Of a stretch of 10,560 nt of DNA, positions 6,177 through 10,560 are shown piece after piece. A program made the position numbers and the translations under genes. Within the stretch, counting starts at the first letter, position 1. Each line of letters opens with the position of its first letter. Under the pieces are notes generated by a model. It had not been told where the DNA came from. It made no database searches and saw only the letters and a program-made list of their open reading frames with translations. Origin of the DNA: Candidatus Latescibacterota bacterium (GTDB lineage Bacteria; Latescibacterota; UBA2968; UBA8231); NCBI GenBank assembly GCA_022827165.1, contig JAJDTN010000264.1:1-10560 (forward strand), written 5' to 3'.

Positions 6177-7046
6177 TCAGACGCCGGCTCCCACGCGTGC
6201 GAAAGGCTTGGCCACCGACTTCTCCAGCGACTCGAGGACGGCCACGGGGCCGAGCATGGTCTGCTCGGTCTCCTCCGTCTCGCCCGTCCTGAACATGCGC
6301 ACGAAGTCGCGGACGCCGGTCAGGTAGGGGCTCTCGTCCATGGGGATCGGCTGGTCCACCCGGCCACCCTCCCCGATCACGGAGAGGTGGAACTCGGGCC
6401 GGCCTTCGCCGATGAGGTTCATCGTCGCCACCGTGCCCGAGCGGAAGAGGATGCTGGCGCTGTGGTTGGCGCCCGCGCCCTTGACCATCTGCACCCGGTA
6501 GAAGTCGTAGCCGGCGAGACGGAGGATCAGGTCGACCTGATGGATGCCGTAGAAGAAGATGCCGCCCCACTTGGAACGGATGTCGCAGGGGCCGGTGGAG
6601 ATCACCGTGTGGATCTGCCCCAGCCTGGAGACGACCCGCTTCAGATCGCGGAAGGCCTTCTGCTTGGGAAGGGTCGAGAACGAGCAGACCGGCACCTCGA
6701 GCTCGCGGGCCCGGGCGAGGAACTTGCGGCCTTCGGCCCGCCGGTAGCAGAACGGCTTGTCGATGAACATGGGCACCCGCGTCTCGAGGAAGGGTCGGGC
6801 CGCCGGCAGATGGAACTTGCCGTGGCGGTGGTCCACGACGATGCCATCGACCTCCCCGATCATCTCCTCCGGACGGGAGACGATCCGCGGGATCTGCCCG
6901 GCCTCCGCCGCTTCCCTGGCGAACCGGCGGCTCTCTCCCCAGACGTGGGTGGCGCGCACCCCCCGGAGGCGCTTGTCCACGTTGAGGACCTTGGCGATGG
7001 CCAGGGTGTGGCTGTTCTCGGCGCCCACCATTCCGACCCTGAGCAT
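6177..7046 (-). CDS. Gfo/Idh/MocA-family oxidoreductase
   Basis: From the ATG at 7046 this gives 289 residues. It has an N-terminal nucleotide-binding half starting MLRVGMVGAENSHT, the family's dinucleotide-domain motif FIDKP (94-98, the EKP-type motif whose Lys binds cofactor and substrate), and the C-terminal active-site helix GIHQVDLI (167-174) with H169 and D172. Members oxidise or reduce sugars and cyclitols with NAD(P). The glycine loop is not the usual GxGxxG but GMVGAENSH (5-13), and the protein is shorter than most members (about 330-390). The same frame stays open upstream to 7919, but that extension is an Arg/Pro-rich shadow of the amidohydrolase, so it is not a fusion. A GGGGGAG ribosome site lies 6 nt upstream, inside the end of the amidohydrolase gene, whose TGA ends 2 bp before this ATG. 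The likely role is sugar oxidation to a lactone or keto sugar. Confidence 0.85.
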   Translation of the reverse strand: MLRVGMVGAENSHTLAIAKVLNVDKRLRGVRATHVWGESRRFAREAAEAGQIPRIVSRPEEMIGEVDGIVVDHRHGKFHLPAARPFLETRVPMFIDKPFCYRRAEGRKFLARARELEVPVCSFSTLPKQKAFRDLKRVVSRLGQIHTVISTGPCDIRSKWGGIFFYGIHQVDLILRLAGYDFYRVQMVKGAGANHSASILFRSGTVATMNLIGEGRPEFHLSVIGEGGRVDQPIPMDESPYLTGVRDFVRMFRTGETEETEQTMLGPVAVLESLEKSVAKPFARVGAGV

Positions 7047-7048
7047 GC

Positions 7049-7882
7049 TCAGCTCCCCCGCCCCTCGAAGGGCCACAGCCTCAGGACCGTCCTCCCGAGG
7101 ACCCACTCCATGTCCTCGGGGGCGATGAAGGCACTGAAGTGGTCGCGGACCACCGCCAGGGTCTGGCCGTACTCCGCCTTGCTCAGGCAGACCGGCCAGT
7201 CCGTGCCCCACATGATGCGCTGTGCTCCGAAGGTCTGGTAGACCTCCTCCACCAGCCCGTGGGTGTCGGCCCAGGGAAACCCCTCTCCCGACGTCGACCA
7301 GGTGTGGCTGATCTTCACGTAGACGCGCTCGTATCTCGCGAGATCGGTCAGGAGCCGGCGTCCCTCGGCGTCGTCGGGGTGGACGTCGGACATGTGGTCG
7401 ATGACGACGTCGAGGTCCGGGTGGCGGTCGAGGAGGGGCACCAGATCGCGCAGCCGAGGCGGCCGCGTCAACAGCAGCAGGGGCACTCCGAGGGACTCGG
7501 CCCGCGCGAAGATGGGATTCATCCGCGCAGGGTCGGCGAACCAGTCGCCCGAGGAGTCGACGGAGGGGCTCAGGCGGACGCCGTGCACGCCCTGCTCCGT
7601 CCACTCGCTCAGGTGGTCCGCCGCCGCCGGGTCCTCCGGGTTGATGCGGCCCACGGCCATGAACTTGTCGGGATAGCGTCCGATGACGTCGACGACGTAG
7701 CGGTTGTCCCAGCGGTAGTGGATTACCTGCACCAGCACCGTCTTCTCCACGCCGTGGGCGGCCATCTGCTCGAGGAGCATCTCGGCGGTGCGGTCCTCGG
7801 CGGGGGGAGACGGGTTCTCTGCGGGCCAGGGAAAGCGTGGGTCGTTGACCCAGACATGGGTATGGGGATCGATGATCATCAT
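7049..7882 (-). CDS. Amidohydrolase_2-family hydrolase, sugar lactonase type
   Basis: This protein of 277 residues belongs to the amidohydrolase-related TIM-barrel family that includes L-fuconolactonase, L-rhamnonolactonase, 4-sulfomuconolactonase and 2-pyrone-4,6-dicarboxylate lactonase. The N-terminal metal/substrate motif is DPHTHVW (5-11, H7 and H9). Later active-site residues are H163 (IDHMSDVHP) and D228 (MWGTDWPV), and the protein ends with the family's GRTVLRLWPF (263-272). With a sugar oxidoreductase next to it, opening of an aldonolactone is the best guess. The gene leads the five-gene minus operon. The start at 7882 is fixed by H7/H9 lying next to the N-terminus; M2 at 7879 is nearly equivalent. 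No ribosome site lies at the normal distance: the nearest GGAG is about 15 nt upstream. With the position of the upstream TTGACA, this suggests a leaderless or very short-leader mRNA. Confidence 0.88.
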   Translation of the reverse strand: MMIIDPHTHVWVNDPRFPWPAENPSPPAEDRTAEMLLEQMAAHGVEKTVLVQVIHYRWDNRYVVDVIGRYPDKFMAVGRINPEDPAAADHLSEWTEQGVHGVRLSPSVDSSGDWFADPARMNPIFARAESLGVPLLLLTRPPRLRDLVPLLDRHPDLDVVIDHMSDVHPDDAEGRRLLTDLARYERVYVKISHTWSTSGEGFPWADTHGLVEEVYQTFGAQRIMWGTDWPVCLSKAEYGQTLAVVRDHFSAFIAPEDMEWVLGRTVLRLWPFEGRGS

Positions 7883-7888
7883 GGAGAC

Positions 7889-7919
7889 ATATGAAGCTCC
7901 GGGCCTCCGGCCCTGTCAA
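7889..7919 (-). promoter_or_regulatory. Possible promoter for the five-gene minus operon
   Basis: On the minus strand a perfect -35 consensus, TTGACA (7919-7914), is followed by only weak -10 candidates: TCATAT (7894-7889, 19-nt spacer) or CTTCAT (7896-7891, 17-nt spacer). Either would start transcription at about 7882-7884, essentially at the ATG. The -35 is convincing; the -10 is not. Confidence 0.4.
7893..7910. promoter_or_regulatory. Candidate operator: inverted copy of CCGGAGCTTC
   Basis: GAAGCTCCGG (7893-7902) is the exact reverse complement of CCGGAGCTTC at 1536-1545, and a second CTCCGG half-site follows at 7905-7910. The element overlaps the spacer of the predicted minus-strand promoter, where a bound protein would block RNA polymerase. 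The spacing of the two half-sites (8 bp) differs from that in the other region (16 bp), which weakens the case for a common regulator. Confidence 0.35.
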
Positions 7920-7929
7920 TCAACGGCGG

Positions 7930-7958
7930 TTGCCGCCCGGGTGGGGCGGGGGTATCTT
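7930..7958 (+). promoter_or_regulatory. Predicted sigma70-type promoter for the right-hand plus operon
   Basis: TTGCCG (7930-7935), a 17-nt spacer and TATCTT (7953-7958) repeat the architecture seen at 1549-1577, including the GGCGGG before and GGCC after the -10. Transcription would start near 7965, giving a leader of about 44 nt, the same as at the first site. The -35 boxes of this promoter and of the divergent minus promoter are only 10 bp apart. Confidence 0.55.
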
Positions 7959-7997
7959 GCGGCCTCCCCATACCAGACTCGATGGCACCGATTCGAC

Positions 7998-8002
7998 GGA
8001 GG
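7998..8002 (+). promoter_or_regulatory. Ribosome binding site GGAGG that sets the start at 8009
   Basis: GGAGG ends 6 nt before the ATG at 8009. An in-frame ATG at 7982 lies upstream of this site and lacks its own, so 8009 is preferred. Confidence 0.75.
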
Positions 8003-8008
8003 ATCTCC

Positions 8009-9409
8009 ATGGGCCACCGGAGCCGCTTCGACCTCGTGACCCGGGGCGGCGAGACGGCCGGCGAGGAGTGGATCTGCGACGGCGGCGAGCCGATCGCCCG
8101 CCTCGAGCGGGCGGTGGTGGAGCAGCCGGAGCAGAACCTGCGCTACTTCGACCGCAACCTGAAACCGGTCGTCCTGCGGGATCTGAGGCTCTCCCCGGGC
8201 GGCCGTCCCCTGGTGGCCGGCACGCAGCTGTTCTGGAACTTCGACGGCCACATCATCACCACCGAGCTGATCGAGGTCACCGTCGACGGGCGCGGCACCG
8301 ACCGCCTCACGGTGACCGTGACCACCGCCGATCCCGGAGGCGTCGCCACCTCCCGCCGTGTCCTCACCGTGACCTGGGACGAGAGCCTGGGCTCCTACGT
8401 CTACGACTTCGCCTGCCACCTGGATCTGCACAGCCCCGAGGTCTTCCACCGACCCGGCGTGGAGCAGGTCTCCTTCGAGTACAGCGATCCCTGGTACTGC
8501 GACGTCCCCGCTCCCACCCTCGCTTTCGAGGGGGCCTGGTCCGCCCACGGCTACACCCACCTCCTCGCGGAGCCGGCCGACGGCACGGTCTGGCAGATGC
8601 CGCTGAACCACATGGCCACGGGCATCCCCAGTCCCCGCTCCTTCCGCGACGGCGGCCTCTTCGTGCTGGCCGCCGACCCCGGCCACAACCCCGCCTTCGA
8701 GTTCCCCGGCGACACCGCGGCCCGGACCTCCGCCTCGGTGTGCAACTGGGGATACGACATCCATCTGGGCGCCCGCTATGGCGCCGGCGAGCTCTACGAG
8801 CCGATCTGCGAGCGCTTCCGCATCCGCCTGTGCCCGGACGAGAAGGTGGCCGAGCTTCGCCGGCGGGCCGAAGCCGTGCCGCCCGTGGAGTACGCCGGCT
8901 TCCGCGAGCTGCCGCGGTACGAGCGCCGCTCGAGCTTCGAGAAGCCCCTGCGCCTCGACGAGCCGGCCGGAGACCTCGATCCCTGGCCGTGGCTGCCCGC
9001 CGGCGACGGCGCCGAGTGGTGCCGGGATCACGGCCGCAGCGACGACTGCTCCCTGAAGATCCACCGGGAGACGGCCGGCGTCACCGAGTGGTCGATGGAC
9101 CGCGAGGGCGAGGGCGCCTTCACCCAGCGCTGGCAGACGAACACCGGCTTCCGGGTCTGCCTCTGGGTGCGCACCGAATCCGTCTCCGGCCGCGGCGCCT
9201 GCCTGGCCCTGCGATGGATCATCTACAACCACCCGGAGCGCTATCCCCTGGTCTGCTCCGAGCGTCTCACGGGGACCCGCGGCTGGACCCGCCTGGCCGT
9301 CGAGATCCGCGGTCCCTCGCCGCCGGAGGTCAGCGCCGTGGAGATCGTCCTGCGCCAGGACGGCGCCGGCACCTCCTGGTTCGACGACCTGGAAGTGGAG
9401 CTGCTCTGA
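8009..9409 (+). CDS. Unrecognised beta-rich protein with a C-terminal carbohydrate-binding-like domain
   Basis: I do not recognise the main domain. The protein has 466 residues, no signal peptide and no membrane segment. Residues 1 to about 290 are rich in alternating beta-strand patterns and aromatic residues (TQLFWNFDGHIITTELIEVT, 72-91; SYVYDFACHLDLHSPEVF, 129-146; YSDPWYCDVPAPT, 158-170; CNWGYDIHLGARYG, 245-258), ending in a helix rich in Arg/Glu. Residues about 331-466 look like a galactose-binding-type jelly roll of the CBM4/9-like class: SLKIHRE (348-354), FRVCLWVRTESVSG (381-394), TGTRGWTRLAVEIRGP (421-436) and the usual ending GTSWFDDLEVELL (454-466). That suggests binding, and perhaps modification, of a carbohydrate. 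There are 11 cysteines, which with no export signal argues for a cytoplasmic protein. It shares one base with the next gene (TGATG), so the two are translationally coupled. An enzyme role for the N-terminal part is possible but not shown. Confidence 0.75.
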   Translation: MGHRSRFDLVTRGGETAGEEWICDGGEPIARLERAVVEQPEQNLRYFDRNLKPVVLRDLRLSPGGRPLVAGTQLFWNFDGHIITTELIEVTVDGRGTDRLTVTVTTADPGGVATSRRVLTVTWDESLGSYVYDFACHLDLHSPEVFHRPGVEQVSFEYSDPWYCDVPAPTLAFEGAWSAHGYTHLLAEPADGTVWQMPLNHMATGIPSPRSFRDGGLFVLAADPGHNPAFEFPGDTAARTSASVCNWGYDIHLGARYGAGELYEPICERFRIRLCPDEKVAELRRRAEAVPPVEYAGFRELPRYERRSSFEKPLRLDEPAGDLDPWPWLPAGDGAEWCRDHGRSDDCSLKIHRETAGVTEWSMDREGEGAFTQRWQTNTGFRVCLWVRTESVSGRGACLALRWIIYNHPERYPLVCSERLTGTRGWTRLAVEIRGPSPPEVSAVEIVLRQDGAGTSWFDDLEVELL

Positions 9410-10560
9410 TGTTCGACATCGTCATCGCCGGCGGCACCGTCATCGACGGCACGGGGGCGCCTCGGAAACGCGCCGACGTGGGCCTGCGCGGGGAGCGCGT
9501 CGTGGCCGTCGCCGGGGACCTCTCCGGCGCCGAGGCGGGGCGGCGCATCGACGCCTCGGGCCTCATCGTGGCGCCCGGCTTCGTCGACGTCCACAACCAC
9601 TCCGACGCCTGGCTGCGCAAGATCCCCCACCTGGTGCCCAAGACCGCCCAGGGCTTCACCACCGAGGTGATCATGGCCGACGGGATCTCCTACGCCCCCG
9701 TCGACGAGGAGACGGCGCCGGAGTGGATCCACTACATGCGAGCCCTGAACGGGCTGCTCTTCGAGGAGTACGACGGCTGGCGCTCCCTGGCCGACTACAT
9801 GGCCGGCCTGGATCGGCGCACGGCGCAGAACGCCATCACCCACCTGCCGTACGGCAACGTGCGGGCCATGGCCATGGGCTGGAGCCGCGCCGTGCCCGAC
9901 GACTTCCAGATGACGAGGATGCGCGCCGACGTGGAGCAGGGCATGGCCGAGGGGGCGGTGGGGCTGTCCACGGGGATCGAGTACATGCCCCAGTGGTTCG
10001 CCACCCTCGACGAGCTGGTCGAGGTCTGCGAGCCGATGGCGCCCCACGGGCTCTACGTCAGCCATGTGCGCTACCGGAAGGGGACCTTGGAGGGCGTGGC
10101 CGAGGCGGTGGAGATCGGCCGCCGCGCCGGCGTGCCCGTCCACATTTCGCACCTGAAGGGCACGACGCCGGAGCAGATCGACGGACTGCTGGAGTACGTC
10201 GACGGCACCGCCCGCCAGGAGGTCAGCTTCTCCTTCGACGTCTACCCGTACCTGCCGGGGTCGACGATGCTCAACTTCCTGCTGCCCCACGAGATCTGGG
10301 AGGAAGGATCCCTCGCGGTGCTCGGCAAGCTCACGGAACGCCGGCTGCGGCGGGAGTTCGCCCGCGACCTGTCCCGGACGCGGCTGGAGAGCGCCCACAT
10401 CGCCTGGCTGCCGTCACGGGAGAACCAGCGTTACATCGGCCGCCTGCTCTCGGAGTACGTGGCCGAGGTGGGCAAGTCCCCGGAGGACGCCCTGTGCGAC
10501 CTGCTGATCGAGGAGAACCTGGCCGTCCTCCTGGTCTTCCACCACGGCGCCGACGAGCTG
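9409..10560 (+). CDS. N-acyl-D-amino-acid deacylase (D-aminoacylase) family amidohydrolase, partial at the C-terminus
   Basis: The gene runs off the right edge; 384 residues are visible of a family that is usually 480-560 long. The N-terminus DIVIAGGTVIDGTGAPR and the metal motif GFVDVHNHSD (H62, H64) define the D-aminoacylase/dihydroorotase branch of amidohydrolases. Further likely metal ligands are H219 (YVSHVRY) and H248 (HISHLKG), followed by DVYPYLPGST near 280. In characterised D-aminoacylases a cysteine 29 residues after the first His bridges the metal site (C96 in the Alcaligenes enzyme); here that position is D91 (MADGISYAP), so the site chemistry or substrate may differ. The family removes N-acyl groups from D-amino acids or hydrolyses related amides. 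A GGAG site sits 8 nt upstream, inside the preceding gene. Context with a carbohydrate-binding-like protein and sugar-acid genes raises the possibility of an amide-bearing sugar substrate, but this is not shown. Confidence 0.85.
   Translation, partial: MFDIVIAGGTVIDGTGAPRKRADVGLRGERVVAVAGDLSGAEAGRRIDASGLIVAPGFVDVHNHSDAWLRKIPHLVPKTAQGFTTEVIMADGISYAPVDEETAPEWIHYMRALNGLLFEEYDGWRSLADYMAGLDRRTAQNAITHLPYGNVRAMAMGWSRAVPDDFQMTRMRADVEQGMAEGAVGLSTGIEYMPQWFATLDELVEVCEPMAPHGLYVSHVRYRKGTLEGVAEAVEIGRRAGVPVHISHLKGTTPEQIDGLLEYVDGTARQEVSFSFDVYPYLPGSTMLNFLLPHEIWEEGSLAVLGKLTERRLRREFARDLSRTRLESAHIAWLPSRENQRYIGRLLSEYVAEVGKSPEDALCDLLIEENLAVLLVFHHGADEL

Noticed and set aside
6177..7919. Apparent 580-residue amidohydrolase-oxidoreductase fusion on the minus strand
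   Set aside because: Only the last 289 codons (from ATG 7046) are the oxidoreductase. The first part is an Arg/Pro-rich shadow frame of the amidohydrolase, whose true frame ends with TGA at 7051-7049.
7916..10398. Two long minus-strand open frames (7916-9232 and 9241-10398) opposite the right-hand plus operon
   Set aside because: Both are low-complexity antisense frames with no motifs; the plus strand carries a promoter, ribosome sites and family motifs.
1..10560. Mobile elements, CRISPR arrays, tRNA or rRNA genes, toxin-antitoxin or defence genes
   Set aside because: No transposase or integrase motifs, no regularly spaced repeats and no RNA-gene signatures were seen; the genes are consistent with chromosomal metabolism.

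Overview
The window is a GC-rich, densely coded bacterial chromosome segment with strong G/C preference at third codon positions, so long open frames appear on the antisense strand of nearly every gene. The gene set (cupins, a xylose-isomerase-like TIM barrel, a Gfo/Idh/MocA oxidoreductase, an Amidohydrolase_2 lactonase type, a PfkB sugar kinase, a D-aminoacylase type) is typical of environmental, polymer-degrading, high-GC Gram-negative-type lineages (for example Latescibacterota, Gemmatimonadota, Planctomycetota). No gene here fixes the phylum, and that placement is a low-confidence inference. I see no tRNA, rRNA, insertion sequence, CRISPR array or transcriptional regulator gene.

Layout, left to right. 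(1) Positions 1-1457, minus strand: a two-gene unit, a sugar-phosphate isomerase/epimerase-like TIM barrel followed after 9 bp by a bicupin that runs off the left edge. (2) Positions 1458-1627: divergent intergenic region with a predicted promoter in each direction and a CCGGAGCT repeat/palindrome between them. (3) Positions 1628-2587, plus: a beta-hydroxyacid dehydrogenase (3-hydroxyisobutyrate dehydrogenase type) with an unusual Lys/Ala-rich tail, followed by a strong intrinsic terminator at 2664-2710. (4) Positions 2720-7882, minus: a five-gene operon transcribed as amidohydrolase (lactonase type), Gfo/Idh/MocA oxidoreductase, 2-keto-3-deoxy-sugar-acid-type kinase, MFS transporter, D-2-hydroxyacid dehydrogenase. 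(5) Positions 7883-8008: a second divergent intergenic region carrying the same class of plus-strand promoter and a copy of the CCGGAGCTTC decamer. (6) Positions 8009-10560, plus: an unrecognised beta-rich protein with a C-terminal carbohydrate-binding-like domain, overlapped by one base with a D-aminoacylase-family amidohydrolase that runs off the right edge.

The genes look like parts of a catabolic route for an unidentified sugar, sugar acid or derivative. A plausible reading, by inference, is oxidation of a sugar to a lactone (oxidoreductase), lactone opening (amidohydrolase), phosphorylation of a 2-keto-3-deoxy acid (kinase), and reduction of two- or three-carbon keto or semialdehyde products (the two dehydrogenases), with the MFS protein moving substrate or product. 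A dehydratase and an aldolase, which such a route would need, are not in the window. Shared promoter architecture and the shared decamer suggest that the plus-strand units and the minus operon could belong to one regulon.
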